A stretch of 64,000 bases of DNA from Forficula auricularia (lineage: Eukaryota > Arthropoda > Insecta > Dermaptera > Forficulidae): positions 10,808,640 to 10,872,639 of the forward strand of contig JALMQS010000102.1 of the NCBI GenBank assembly GCA_024734495.1, given 5' to 3'. The translations under genes and the position numbers were made by a program. Below, in pieces: positions 1 to 19,014 of this stretch; within the stretch, counting starts at the first letter, position 1, and every line of letters begins with the position of its first letter. The notes beneath the pieces are model-generated. The model worked only from the letters and a program-made list of their open reading frames with translations. It had not been told where the DNA came from and did not search any database.

Positions 1-526
1 TGGAGAGGAGCCTCAAAATATTCTCTTGCTACCCTTGATGCAATTCAGAAACGAGCCGTCAGGCTAATTGACGATTCTACCCTCACCGACTCCCTCGACT
101 CGTTGGCTCATCGAAGAGATGTCTCTGCCCTTTCCCTTTTCTATAGATACTATCACGGCAGGTGCTCTGATGAGATAAAGTCAATAATTCCCCCCAAAGC
201 ATACTTTGCACGCAGCACACGTTTTGCCGACTCCCAACACTCTTTTGCGGTCAAATTGGAAAAGTGCCGGACCACTTCATTCGCGAATACATATATCCCC
301 ATGACTTCAAGGAACTGGAACTCTCTCCCAGCCTCTATCTTTCCCAGCACCTATGATCTTCAAACCTTCAAAACCAGGGTGCATAGACACCTACGTCTAC
401 ACCCTCTCACTTAATCAACTTTCCCTTCTCTTCGGTAATGCAAGGGTCTTTCGAGATCCATAGGGGCTACACCTTTACTGGTGCACCCCTTCTTGCATTC
501 GATTGCATTAAAAAAAAAAAAAAAAA
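1..526 (+). mobile_element. 3' end of a non-LTR retrotransposon (LINE), coding tail plus poly(A)
   Basis: Frame 1 is open from the window edge to a stop at 412-414. It encodes the C-terminal tail of an arthropod LINE reverse-transcriptase ORF: 'AIQKRAVRLI', then 'SLFYRYYHGRCSDEI', 'RSTRFADSQHSF', and 'FANTYIPMTSRNWNSLPAS'. The 'R..SF....WNSLP' block is characteristic of the end of these ORFs. About 95 bases of 3' UTR and a run of A from about 510 follow, so this is a genuine LINE 3' terminus. The element is cut by the window edge, so its age and full length are unknown. A degenerate relative lies at 40070-40440 on the other strand. Confidence 0.85.
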
Positions 527-769
527 TGTGTGTGTTTTTTAATGCAAAATACAATTCTTATTAGTCCAAATGCTTTCTAAAAACCATTTGTTATTTCATA
601 TTAAAAATGAAAATTTTTCAATTAAAAATCTTCAAAGATGTCTTGATTAATTAGTGTGTTTGCTTTATTTTTAATTCCCAGCCAGCCTCCACACTTGTGC
701 CGCTTAAATCCATTTGTAGATCTGAGACAAAATACTAGGAATCCCGATGACTTGATCTAGATATACACT

Positions 770-806
<37 letters not shown>

Positions 807-1054
807 TTAGTCTAATTTACTTAAGAGTCAGATTCAATTTGTTTGACTTCACCTATTTCCGCCCTTTGATTTGACTTCTGTTCAAACTAGTAAACCAAAT
901 TGTATATCTGTATTCTAGAAAAAATTAATTTTCAATTAAAAATAGTTTTTTTTTAATAAAATATTAACATAAGTATCCAGGAATTTAACAGAATAATGAA
1001 ATGTTTTTATTTTCATTATTTTTACATGCTTTATATTATTTTTTATGTATGTAT

Positions 1055-1765
1055 GTATGTTTCTATATATCAATATTGTTCTGTTAAATTCCGCAAACAT
1101 TTCTCTATAAAAATAATTGTTTGCCTACTCAATTAAAAAAAAAATTATATAAAAATAAAACAAATAAAAAATGGGGGGCCGGGTTAGGCGAGGTGGTAAC
1201 GTGTCAGCCTGCTAACCAAGAGGACCCGGGTTCGAATCCGACTCGAGGCATCCGGCTAAAATCTGACCCCGGGCTAGAGACAAAATATAATAAATAGTAT
1301 CGTAAATTGGCTTTTGGCTAGAAAGGCCGAAAAGCCAAAAAAACAAAATAAATAAATAAAAATAAATACATTTCATTCTGTTAAATTCTGCAAACTTAAA
1401 CTTTTTTTTATAGAGAGTTTATCTCTATAAAAAAATTAAGACTAAAAAGTAAAAAAATAAATTATATTTAAAAAAAAAAAACTAAACATGCTTCTTCTAA
1501 AAAGTACAAAATAATGTAATACTTAATCAAAAAGCGTGGGACACTTTGTCGAAATTAATTAAAAGTTTCTGGGCCTCACACTTTTTGATTAAGTATTATA
1601 TTATTTTGCACTTTTTAGAAGAATGTTTTTTTAGTTTTTTTTTTTAAATATAATTTATTTTTTTATTATATAATTTCATTTAAATTGATAGGTAAACAAT
1701 TATTTTTAAAGAGAAATGTTTGCGGAATATAACAGAACAAAAATCACATTGATAGATACAAAAGC
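1055..1765. repeat. Long foldback (inverted repeat) interrupted by a SINE
   Basis: The block at 1060-1140 ('CTGTTAAATTCCGCAAACAT', then 'TCTCTATAAAAATAATTGTT') recurs inverted at about 1680-1755. Inner parts also match in inverted orientation: 'CTTCTAAAAAGTACAAAATA' and 'ATACTTAATCAAAAAG' pair around a centre near 1555. The left arm is interrupted by a tRNA-derived SINE (1173-1360). No transposase is visible, so it looks like a non-autonomous foldback element. Confidence 0.7.
1173..1360 (+). mobile_element. tRNA-derived SINE, family 1, copy 1
   Basis: A pol III A-box-like stretch (TTAGGCGAGGTGGTAAC) and a clear B box (GGTTCGAATCC at about 1230) are followed by a tRNA-unrelated body. The body contains 'CTGACCCCGGGCTAGAGAC' and the 3' signature 'GGCTAGAAAGGCCGAAAAGC' before an A-rich tail. 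A second copy at 38223-38421 shares both the head and the tail, so this is a dispersed family rather than a tRNA gene. It sits inside the foldback at 1055-1765. Confidence 0.85.
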
Positions 1766-1989
1766 GTTTAAAAATTATCAACTTTCCGGTGATTCATTTG
1801 GCTATCTTACATACATATTTCCAATATCTTTTACTGATTTGAAATTTGTATCAAATGCTGCTAGAAACAAATAAACAAAGGCGGAATCTGTTCGTCAGTC
1901 ATTCTGCCTCAGCTGTCAGAATGAAACCATTCCGCAGCATTAACACATTTGGGCCATAATGCATAATAGATGTGACATGTTACTCTTTG

Positions 1990-3265
1990 AACTGGAATGG
2001 GAATTGCCATTTATACCCTTGCTCTTGCTCCATGTTTAATGTATAGAACATCAAACCAAAACCTTTTGAATGGAATTGAATAGTACACCTTTTCAAAACA
2101 GCCATTTAAAGTTCTTTCTATTAAAGCAAAAACAAAAGTGTTTAGGATTATGACTAACAACATATCAGTTAATTTATTTTTCTTTTGATAAATATTTTAC
2201 TCGGTACGCTTGGGAGGCAAGCGGCCATATTATTGAATTTACTCCCCCCCAATTTTTTTGTTCATTATCTTTAGAAATGTCTGAAACGTGAAGAAAAATT
2301 ATTTTCATCCATTTCTTTTTTGCCTGTATTGGTTCGGGTGTTTGTGAGTCTGTCTGGATTCCGATACCCATGAGAACTCAAGAACCGAAAGTTATATAAG
2401 GCTGGATTTTATGCCAAAATTTTTGTATTTTCAATGCGGGGAATGGTCTCTAGCTTTAGTACTTCTGATTCAAAAATGGATAAAACAATTTTTTCATTGG
2501 TTTTATTGGGATTTTAAGGCCATGTCAAAAAAGCTATCAATTTTTCTTACTTTTAAAAAAAAGGTTAAACTAGTTATTGATTTCATTTTTATTTTTTTGG
2601 CAAGGCTTTGCGTTTCTAGCGGCATATCGAATCAATACCTTTATTAATACAACTATTTGCTGTGTTTAATCAAATAGTAGTTCATTGTTTGAAATCACAT
2701 TTAGAGCAGCGTTTTCCCCAAAATAATGCTTGTTAAAAATTTTAGAAAAGTTTTTTAACCTAAAAATAATAATTATTTATCTGTAGAACAGTTTCATCTG
2801 TAACCATCTAGATTAGATAGATATTTTTTAAACATTAATCCTCATCAGAATGTACAACTTTTTAATTAGATGTTGAAACTAATGAGAATATCGCATTTAA
2901 TCGAAATTCTTTCACTCAAAACTTTTCCAAAGAAAACCACCCAACCTTCTGATAAACAAATTATTTAGTGTACTCGGCAAGGGAAGCTCTGTCGAAATGT
3001 TCAATTTGCTAAAAAAATTGTTTTTCTTATTTCTATTCTAAATGTCTAAAACGTGGAAAAAATATTTTTTTCTGACTTCCTAGTTTTCGATTTACCCGAT
3101 AACTCTTCGTAGAAAATTCATTTTGAGGTCAAAATGTCCAAATCGAAGTACTGATTAGATTTCGACTGTTCAATCACCAAAAATTATCGTTTAACAATCT
3201 AGAAAATCACAAAAAATAAAATCTTTTTATTGGAGCTAACGAAATGCTGAAGCTTAAATAAGACA
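1990..3265. other. AT-rich intergenic DNA without recognised features
   Basis: There are short homopolymer runs and small open frames only. The frames at 2174-2371 and 2411-2647 are rich in F, K and L with no domain signature, and I do not regard them as genes. Confidence 0.6.
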
Positions 3266-3284
3266 CACAAGTATGTATTAATAA

Positions 3285-3830
3285 GCTGCACCAAGTTTCA
3301 ACTTTCTAGCTTAAACTTTTCACTGACGAAAAATCGCCAAATCCCGGAAATTCTACCCCAAAGTTTTCCTTCAGTCTTCATTATGATTATTGGTAAACTC
3401 CACAAGTCGTCCCTGAAGTATTTCTTATTCTATGTTCATAGAAATGACCGTATTAATAAGCTGCACCTTTCTTCCAAGTTTCAACTTTCTATCTTAAACT
3501 TTTCACTGACTAAAAATCTCAAAATCCCCGAAATTCTACCCCAAAGTTTTCCTTCAGTCTTCATTATGATTATTGGTAAACTCCACAAGTCGTCCCTGAA
3601 GTATTTCTTATTTTATGTCCATAGGAATGACCGTATTAATAAGCTGCACCTTTCTTCCAAGTTTCAACTTTCTAGCTTAAACTTTTCACTGACGAAAAAT
3701 CGCCAAATCCCCGAAATTCTACCCCAAAGTTTTCCTTCAGTCTTCATTATGATTATTGGTAAACTCCACATGTGGTCCCTGAAGTATTTCTTATTCTATG
3801 CCAATAGGAATGACCGAATTCTTAAATAGA
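3285..3830 (+). repeat. 183-bp tandem repeat, about three units
   Basis: The motif 'TTATGATTATTGGTAAACTC' starts near 3381, 3564 and 3747, giving a period of 183 bp. Flanking motifs such as 'CAAGTTTCAACTTTCTA' keep the same spacing. Because 183 is 61 codons, a 148-codon frame (3383-3829) stays open through the array and encodes a repeated 'MIIGKLHKSSLKYFLFY' peptide. The open frame is a consequence of the period and need not be a gene. Confidence 0.85.
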
Positions 3831-4202
3831 AGCTTTAAAAGATATTGTATCTATATTTGCTTCATATATAAATAATATATTAGTTATGTTTCTTATTTGA
3901 CATGTTTTTAACTTGCACTTTCTGTTTAAATAAAGAAGGATTAAACTAATCAATATCCAAGAACTAACTATTTATATTCTACCTTGACAATGTTGCTTGG
4001 TGTTCAGCATTTTATTACTATTGAATAACGAAAATACATATAATATTATATATTCAAATAATTCTTTTATAATTTATAGCAAAAACCTTGTAAATGTTAG
4101 TATATTTTAAATAAATATTTTCACTAATAATTCAACCTTAATATATAATTTATTGGCTCTACCTAAAATAGAATAAAATCATAAGCTGTTGCAATTCATT
4201 TA

Positions 4203-4390
4203 GGGCCAGTTGTATGTCGGTTAGTAAAGTCTTTGTAAAAGTTAACAAAGGAGAAGAATTCACCATGTGCCCGGCCAGTTGGCCAATCAGATGACACGCA
4301 CTTTCATCTGATTGGCCATCCCATACTTTATTGTCAAGATGTAAAATAATTTTCCCTTAATTAGTTAAGTCTTTCGGCTTTCCATGTTAT
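4203..4390 (+). mobile_element. Harbinger-like MITE, left part (TIR GGGCCAGTTGTATGTC)
   Basis: A TTA (4200-4202) precedes GGGCCAGTTGTATGTCGG, the same terminus found inverted at 6351-6370, where it is followed by TTA. The inner palindrome 'GGCCAATCAGATGA' / 'TCATCTGATTGGCC' is present. Outer boundaries 4203-6370 with TTA on both sides fit one ancestral insertion later disrupted by an LTR element and rearrangement. Two adjacent copies are equally possible. GGGCC termini with 3-bp TTA/TAA duplications are typical of PIF/Harbinger MITEs. Confidence 0.7.
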
Positions 4391-4468
4391 AAATTCGAGA
4401 ACATCAGGTCAATCGATCATCATATGAGTGGAAATTAACAAGTTATTTGAATTTTTTGATATAACCCC

Positions 4469-4608
4469 TATTACGATCATATTTAATTAAGAACTCGTAA
4501 TCTCATTAAAGACATTTATTTAACAACAATATCAACATATAAATATATAAATATAAATATAAACAATAGAACGATTAACAATACATCAAGTAAGCTTTGT
4601 ACGCATCA
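4469..4608 (-). repeat. 3' LTR of the gag-only element
   Basis: 140 bp, nearly identical to 6012-6151. On the minus strand it begins TGATGCGTACAAAGC, contains AATAAA, and ends near ATGATCGTAATA. Confidence 0.9.
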
Positions 4609-4649
4609 ATTCTCCCCTCCTTAGAACGCGGACGCAGCTTCTCACAGGA

Positions 4650-5093
4650 TCATTCTTCTTTCTTCCTAGGTTTAAAATAACTCGAATGATATTTAACTAA
4701 CCTGCCCCTTTCTTGACTATTTTCAATAATTTTTGCTCCATCCATCGATTCTTCTAAATATAATTTTATTTGATGAAGTAACTCTTCCTTATTTTGATTT
4801 AATTTCATCTGACCAGCATCTAGTTTCTCCTCTTCCATTATATTCAACTCATCCTCCTTGACTTCCTTCAACCAGTACGGAATTAAATCATCTTCATTAG
4901 TTAATGCCCTTCTACTTTCCTCTATTTGTAATTCCATTGATGGCCTAATGATTTCCGAAAATTTATTCACACAACAAATAATATGACTAGCGATCTCACT
5001 TTCTATTCCTACTTTCTTAGGGAATCCTACTGCTTTTTGGACAAGGAACTCCCTTTTTCCTTGCCCCTCCACTCGTTTCCCTTCTTGAAGCAA
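4650..5093 (-). CDS. Hypothetical downstream frame of the LTR element
   Basis: An open frame of 147 codons overlaps the end of gag in another frame (gag ends at 5027). The protein is highly charged ('EEEKLDAGQMKLNQNKEELL', 'SSYFKPRKKEE'). I see no protease DTG, RT YxDD or integrase signature, so it is not a recognisable pol domain. It may be a relic or a lineage-specific frame. The start is uncertain because expression could depend on frameshifting. Confidence 0.35.
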   Translation of the reverse strand: MLQEGKRVEGQGKREFLVQKAVGFPKKVGIESEIASHIICCVNKFSEIIRPSMELQIEESRRALTNEDDLIPYWLKEVKEDELNIMEEEKLDAGQMKLNQNKEELLHQIKLYLEESMDGAKIIENSQERGRLVKYHSSYFKPRKKEE

Positions 5094-5995
5094 GTGTCTT
5101 CCCCATGTCCTTCCCGCCTACAGAATCCACAAAAACGTCTATCCTGAATGCAACTTCTATCCTGAGTGGGACTTGTCTTCTCTTCTTTATCCATATCCTT
5201 TAAATCCCTTTCTATTTCTTCTACCGTCTGCATAAACCCTTCAATATCAGTGAATTTCATTCCCCTAATGGACGATCTAACACGTGGAGTAATCATCTCC
5301 ACTAAAACTTGAAGGATTGAACCAGCATCTTCGTCCGGAAAAACTCTCTTATATAAAGCCATCTTATTCTCAATAAATAACCTTATAGGTTCGTCCCCTC
5401 TCTGTTTCTCCTCATAAAACATAACCTTTAACTTTGAGACTACGATTAAACTATCGTATTCTCGGAGAAATTTCATTTTAAAATCTTTCCAATCCAACGC
5501 TGGAAATTGATTGACCACCCGCCACCATGTCTTGGCCTTATCTAACAACTGATCCGAAACCACCATGAGCCAAACATCTTCCGGTACTTTATATTTTAAT
5601 AGAGTATTCTCGACCTTTTTTAAAAATAACTTCGGATCTTCCTCTGGGAGAGCTCTAAACACCGGAAGGAATTTTCCCACGTCTGCTAATTGAATATTCC
5701 TATTAATCTCGAAATCACTTCCCTTTTCCGAATTTTCCTTCCTTTTTATTATTTCTTCCAACTCTATCCTCTTGTTTCTTTCCTCTTCCAAATCATCCTT
5801 TAATTTTTTTATTATTTCTTCAAAATTATTTTTTAATTTATTCACCTCCTCTCCCAAATCCATTACTCTATGCTCACCTTTTTTTATATCATCCTTGATC
5901 TTCGATATCTCCTCCCTCGTTATTTCCATATTCGAAAAATCATTTTTCTTATTCCTCTTCGCCAGTGGTCCACTAGGTTTTTTTATCATTTTCAC
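5027..5995 (-). CDS. gag: Gag-like polyprotein of a Ty3/gypsy-type LTR element
   Basis: A 322-residue protein begins just downstream of the 5' LTR and primer-binding site. Residues of about 20-90 form a charged coiled coil ('KLKDDLEEERNKRIELEEII'). Residues of about 105-260 resemble the retrotransposon gag capsid domain: 'FLPVFRALPEEDPKLFLKKV', then 'KAKTWWRVV' and 'KDFKMKFLREYDS'. A single CCHC zinc knuckle (C-GF-C-RREG-H-GEDT-C) lies near residue 287, followed by a basic tail. By family knowledge it packages element RNA into particles. The intact frame and twin LTRs suggest low age. Whether it is expressed cannot be seen. Confidence 0.85.
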   Translation of the reverse strand: MKMIKKPSGPLAKRNKKNDFSNMEITREEISKIKDDIKKGEHRVMDLGEEVNKLKNNFEEIIKKLKDDLEEERNKRIELEEIIKRKENSEKGSDFEINRNIQLADVGKFLPVFRALPEEDPKLFLKKVENTLLKYKVPEDVWLMVVSDQLLDKAKTWWRVVNQFPALDWKDFKMKFLREYDSLIVVSKLKVMFYEEKQRGDEPIRLFIENKMALYKRVFPDEDAGSILQVLVEMITPRVRSSIRGMKFTDIEGFMQTVEEIERDLKDMDKEEKTSPTQDRSCIQDRRFCGFCRREGHGEDTCFKKGNEWRGKEKGSSLSKKQ

Positions 5996-6011
5996 ATTGT
6001 TCGGGCGCCAA

Positions 6012-6151
6012 TATTACGATCATATTTAATTAAGAACTCGTAATCTCATTAAAGACATTTATTTAACAACAATATCAACATATAAATATATAAATATAAA
6101 TATAAACAATAGAACGATTAACAATACATCAAGTAAGCTTTGTACGCATCA
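6012..6151 (-). repeat. 5' LTR of the gag-only element
   Basis: 140 bp copy of 4469-4608. It is immediately followed on the minus strand by the TGGCGCCCGAACA primer-binding site at about 5998-6010. Confidence 0.9.
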
Positions 6152-6181
6152 CCCCTCGCTATTAGTGAACGAAAGATTCTG

Positions 6182-6370
6182 TTGGTAAAGTCTTTGTAAA
6201 AGTTAACAAAGGGTTACACTTTAGAATTCACCTTGTCCCCGACCAGATGGCCAATCAGAAGACACGCACTTTCATCTGATTGGCCATCCCGCCGGGCACA
6301 AGGTGAATTCTAAGGTTTTACCCTTTGTTAACTTTTACAAAGACTTTACCAACTGACATACAACTGGCCC
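6182..6370 (+). mobile_element. Harbinger-like foldback MITE, right copy
   Basis: The arms 'TTGGTAAAGTCTTTGTAAAA' and its inverse (6323-6352) fold back around 'GGCCAATCAGA' / 'TCTGATTGGCC'. The right end CCAGTTGTATGTC (inverted) GGGCC is followed by TTA. It is homologous to 4203-4390 and 39596-40060. Confidence 0.75.
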
Positions 6371-6790
6371 TTAGAGAAAAATCAAACCAAATTCCCTTTA
6401 GACCTCACTTTTCATTTAAGATCTCTACTGGAATTACTTCATTTATAAGTTAACAAGTTAGAGATCTAAAAAGCCAAACTACGTAATACTCAGTCATATG
6501 GAAACTATTTCATGAGACGTTTAAGTCAAACAGGATCTATCTCAAAAATCATATTATTATGATATACGACGCGACGTTACAGTTAATTTTCTTCCCTCGC
6601 TTTTCAAAGCCGGCTAGATGTCTACTTTTTATTTATTTTTGCTATTAAATATATTTTATGGTTTGAGAACTCTATAAGAAGAAATTAATTGGTAAATAAT
6701 TTAAACATATTATGGATAGAAAATAGATGCATGTAGATGTGTACCCTCAATTTGCATTACCTATATGGCATGCTAGAATCTTGCAAAATA

Positions 6791-7442
6791 AGCTGACGAG
6801 TTCTGATGTGGCCATCCACTTGACTTTACCATACAACCTGGCCCCTCACTTATATTTAATATTTAATAAAATTATTTATTAATGCATTTTTAGATTACTG
6901 ATTATTTATACAAAATTTGGTTGAGTTTGGTACAAGAGATTAGATTTTCATTTTTTTACCCTAACCCCCCCATTTTTAGACTTCGGGGGGTCCACTGATT
7001 ATATATCCAAAATTTAGTTGAGTTTGCTCAAATGGCCTTGATTTTTAATTTTTAACCCCCCCCCCCCCACCCCCCTTAATTTTTTGGTCGATATGCATCA
7101 AAATCTAATCAGCTCTTAATCTCAATGGACCAAAACTAAGTGTGAAATTGGTTTTGATATTCACACTATTTTTTGAGCTAGCTCGTCCACAAAAATTTGG
7201 TAACGCACAGACTAACAGACTAACCAACAAAACAAAACAATTATTACCTCGAAAAATATAATTTTTTCGATGTTCACTTATTAGAGCTTTTTTGTAGATC
7301 GAAATGCCATGGTTTCGCTCAATTTTTTTTAATCAAAATAGTTTCAGCCGTTTTTGAGATATTTCGAAAAAAAGAAAGAAAAAACCACTTTTTTCATGCA
7401 CGATTACAATACTTGACCATACCCTGAATGGTAAAGTAAAAA
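6791..7442 (+). mobile_element. ACTTTACCATAC-family repeat, copy 1
   Basis: The copy starts with 'CTGATGTGGCCATCCACTTG' and 'ACTTTACCATACAACCTGG'. It contains polycytosine stretches and the block 'GAGCTAGCTCGTCCACAAAA'. It ends 'GACCATACCCTGAATGGTAA', so the ends are imperfect inverted repeats of ACTTTACCATAC. Other copies lie at 13751-14322 (same strand), and 54313-54980 and 58119-58905 (opposite strand). It has no coding capacity. Confidence 0.75.
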
Positions 7443-7786
7443 TAATATTCAGGGGCTAGGATAGAGGCGAAGGGGATTAGGGACCAGAAACTTCAAGGGT
7501 GTAGAATACTAAAAAGATGAGCCAAGAAAAAATATATATTTAATATGCAAGAAACCCCTTTTTTGTGCCTATCCACTTTAGTTCTGAGCACCCTATATAA
7601 AATATTGCTAATAAAGTTTTGAGTTCCAAATTTTTTTATATTTATTTATTTATCTATTCATTATTATTTTTTTTTTTTTTGATTTTGATGCTTTGCGAAT
7701 TAGGCTAATGATTTTTAAGTTTGATTCAACTTAATCTAACTACCTATGGAATAAATAGAAAATTCATTAAAATTTTGCATTTCATG

Positions 7787-8160
7787 TTTATAAAATACTC
7801 TACTAGAAATAAGTATAATCCCTTCGAAATTCAAATATTTATTTTCTAAAAAAATCGGACAACTGATTATAAGGGGGGACCCTTATCAACTTTCACTAAA
7901 AATTCAAGGGTATAAAAAGAAACTTTTTCCGAGTTTCTTTGGCGAAATTATAATTTCTTATATGTTTATAAAATACTTTACTAGAAATAAGTATAATCCC
8001 TTCGAAATTCAAATATTTATTTTCTAAAAAAATTGGACAACTGATGATAAGCGGGGACCCTTATCAACTTTCACCTAAAATTCAAGGGTATAAAAAGAAA
8101 CTTTTTTCGAGTTTCTTTGACGAAATTATAATTTCTTATATGTTTATAAAATACTCCACT
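7787..8160 (+). repeat. 178-bp tandem duplication
   Basis: 'TTTATAAAATAC' recurs at 7787, 7965 and 8143, giving a period of 178 bp. Two nearly identical units share 'ATCCCTTCGAAATTCAAATA' and 'TTCAAGGGTATAAAAAGAAA'. Confidence 0.85.
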
Positions 8161-8578
8161 AGAATTTGCTCTGTTCTAAAAACTACAGTAATAGAAGCCG
8201 AAAAGTCGTGTATTTTTTCTTTTCAATTAATATTTCTGTGGTCATTTTTATTTGGCTAGGTTCTGCCTATAATGGATATACCGCATATTCTTTTATGGAT
8301 TATAGCCGTAGCGATTCTAGCGAAGATAAGTCGCAACTCTCAGTATCTTTTTAGAGCTTTTCAATCAATTCCATTGGGACACGCCACGCAAATGGGATTT
8401 GGAAAGCCAATAAGTCTCTGTAGAGGGTCACCCTTCTCATAATAAACCGTGCCACAAGTTGCTTAACTTGGTGTTCTAACCCGAAAAAAGAGATTAGCTA
8501 GCATTATAAAAATACTTATCTTGATAAAAAAATTTAATTCCATGATTCTACTATTATTTTTTAAATTTTTGTTTACAG

Positions 8579-16663
<8,085 letters not shown>

Positions 16664-17090
16664 TAGTACATCTGTGATATATAGTGTTGGAAATTCGTTA
16701 ACTTTTTAGTTGTCATTAACGATAACACCACTGACTCTTGTGGACGCATTTTGTTATCTTTATATACAACAAGAAAAGCAATTCCAAAATTACAAGATGT
16801 TCTACTTCCTCTTTTCGAGAGCATTTCCATTTTGTGATTTAACGACTTGATTGAAGTGTGTGCTAGAATTAAAGACTGAGGGTTTACTATATTAATTAAA
16901 CCAATTATACTTAATTTTTCTAGATTGCAACTTATACTTTCAAAATATACTATAATTTACTTATTTTTAAAGTAATTAATAGCGCATTCGGCTTAATGCA
17001 CTCCTCATTAAAAACTTTTACCGTATTCGACTTAATGCACTCTCTCCGTACTCGTGCGTACTTTGAACTTCCTAAGCAGAAATGTCTAAT

Positions 17091-17306
17091 GCGCATGCTC
17101 AGTTTGAGCGAGTTGCGAGTGCATTTGCGCATGCTCAGTTTGAGCGAGTTGCGAGTGCATTTGCGCATGCTCAGTTTGAGCGAGTTGCGAGTGCATTTGC
17201 GCATGCTCAGTTTGAGCGAGTTGCGAGTGCATTTGCGCATGCTCAGTTTGAGCGAGTTACTAGTGCATTTGCGCATGCTCAGTTTGAGCCAGTTGCGAGT
17301 GCATTA
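17091..17306 (+). repeat. 36-bp minisatellite, six units
   Basis: Units start at 17091, 17127, 17163, 17199, 17235 and 17271 with 'GCGCATGCTCAGTTTGAGCG' followed by AGTTGCGAGTGCATTT. The last two differ at one or two bases. The array is GC- and CpG-richer than its surroundings. Because 36 is 12 codons, open frames run through it on both strands, but they encode only the repeat. 'TTAATGCACTC' copies flank it on the left (about 16993 and 17032). Confidence 0.95.
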
Positions 17307-17329
17307 AATCGAATACGCTCTTGAAATTC

Positions 17330-18320
17330 CTAATGACAAATTCCTAGTGCGCATTCTAAGTGCGCCTGAGATCAATGTGAGTTCATTAAGTCAAATACGG
17401 TATATGTTAAGACGATTAATACGAGTATACATAATATCTAAAATGTTTGTTTTCGATTATAATAATTATAATATTACATTAATATACATATATGATAATG
17501 GAGTAAAAATTAATATCCTTAAATGTTAAGGACAATATCTATAAGTATTTGTAATATTTATTTTTATATTTTATTTCTGCAACTCTATACTATTAATTTC
17601 GCAATTCATAATATATTAATTCAATTTATGACATGATACATTGACATTCCAATTCTTTCTATTTTACATTTTTGGAATGTATAAAATGATTATATAATAC
17701 TGCCTAAAATTCAATTATTTATTAGTATTATGTGCTTGGATCAAGGTTAATTCTCATTTTCTAAATTTAATCTTATATTCCCAAATGTAATTTTTTAAAC
17801 TTATATGAATTGGTTTTGTAAATTTAAAAAATAAATTATAAAACTATATTCAAATTATTTTGTAAGACAGCTATGTTAATGCCACATCTTAGCCCTATCA
17901 AAAGAATGCAAAATAACGTTTATTCATAAGTAGAGCTTTCAGTAACATCGAAAATAAAAAAAAAAAAAAAAAACAACTGAAAAACAAAACTCCACGCAAA
18001 ATTTTTAACTATTCTTTAATTAAATGTTTACGACAAAAAATTTGTTTTTACTTTATAAGTAACCTTTTTTATGTTTTCATGATTTTATTCTTTTTGTTTA
18101 ATTATTTTATTTCATTATCATTTTTTGATTCCTCTATTTTTTTTTCTAAACTTAAGTTTAAATTATATTCTCCATGAAATAATTTATTTTTGTTTTTTTA
18201 TTTGATGAAAATATAAAATAAATCAATGTTTAATTTTAAACTGATTAAAAAAATTTAAACATTTAAATAATATACTTTTTTTTTTAATTCACATACCTAC
18301 TCCTTTACTTTCTACTTGAG
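17330..18320. other. Intergenic AT-rich DNA between UBE2W and opsin
   Basis: Poly(A)/poly(T) runs (for example 17957-17973) and no recognised feature. Confidence 0.5.
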
Positions 18321-18323
18321 TTT

Positions 18324-19014
18324 TTAAGGTAGTTGTTTCGCGACTAGCAAAAAGTTAATGCTAGACTATATAGAACAGTCAACAAGGATTTATAATTCAT
18401 AAGCCCAAAACTTTTTGCTGTTTATGTACCGATTCTAGCCAATCCCGTGCTCGTTTGACAAATCTGGCAACACTGTCCGAGCTTGTATATATTTTATGAT
18501 AGAAATTTAAGATAAAGTACATTATAATGGGAGATTTATAAAACAAAAAGTTGTTAATAAGCGATTGAAAGCTGTTGCGACAATTGCTGAAGCGAAAAAA
18601 CTTCAAAAAAATTACTAAAGTTAACCCACTTTTTAGGTTAAATAAATGCGTTGTTGCCAGCTTGTTTTTAGTTTAAATTTTTCATTATACATTCATTATT
18701 ATGTGTTGTAACTATGAATTAAAATTTTCTTAAAAAATGTATTAATTATTGTTTAATGTTGGTTTAGTTTTTTATAACAATAGTAAGAAGAGTTTCTTAA
18801 TTATAATTAAATATTTATGTAAACTTTCCGATATCCCGTATAGTGTAATGTATAAGAGTCTGAAAAACTCTATCTTTGGAATTTAATATCTCCGGAACTA
18901 TATTGTTCATAAATTTCGTTTTGCCACCAATCGATGCAGAAATATTTAAATAATATTCTAACTAAATTTTAAAAAAATCCTAAGAAAACTCATATGGTGA
19001 AACAACTACCTTAA
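18324..19014 (+). mobile_element. TTAA-flanked MITE, family T2, complete copy
   Basis: The ends are TTAAGGTAGTTGTTTCGCGA and TGAAACAACTACCTTAA, inverted repeats of each other with TTAA duplicated. The left inner part has the hairpin 'CTAGCAAAAAGTTAATGCTAG'-like pairing (18342-18363). Related pieces lie at 45550-45954, 56580-57031 and 57527-57651. No coding capacity. Confidence 0.85.

Larger units (their letters stand above)
4469..6151 (-). mobile_element. Short non-autonomous LTR retrotransposon (gag-bearing, no reverse transcriptase)
   Basis: Two essentially identical 140-bp direct repeats (4469-4608 and 6012-6151) bound a 1.68-kb element read on the minus strand. Next to the 5' LTR (6012-6151) lies a primer-binding site TGGCGCCCGAACA, complementary to a tRNA-Lys 3' end. 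A purine-rich tract (AAGGAGGGGAGAA) precedes the 3' LTR. CCCC flanks both ends and is a plausible 4-bp TSD. The interior holds a gag gene and a short degenerate frame but no room for RT or integrase. Near-identical LTRs suggest a recent insertion mobilised by a relative in trans. Confidence 0.9.

Noticed and set aside
161..200. CTGATGAG resembling a hammerhead core in the LINE tail
   Set aside because: No GAAA segment with a complementary stem II follows; it is coding sequence (SDEI).
1173..1260. tRNA gene
   Set aside because: A and B boxes are present but there is no full cloverleaf; a second copy and a shared non-tRNA body show it is a SINE.
8270..8350. Candidate first exon of UBE2W (ATGGATTATAGCCG...)
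   Set aside because: No donor in the right phase, and it would add far more than about five residues.
17091..17306. CRISPR-like regular spacing
   Set aside because: Units are contiguous with no unique spacers, and the genome is eukaryotic.
16950..17324. Overlapping open frames through the 36-bp array on both strands
   Set aside because: They are forced by a period divisible by three and encode only the repeat.
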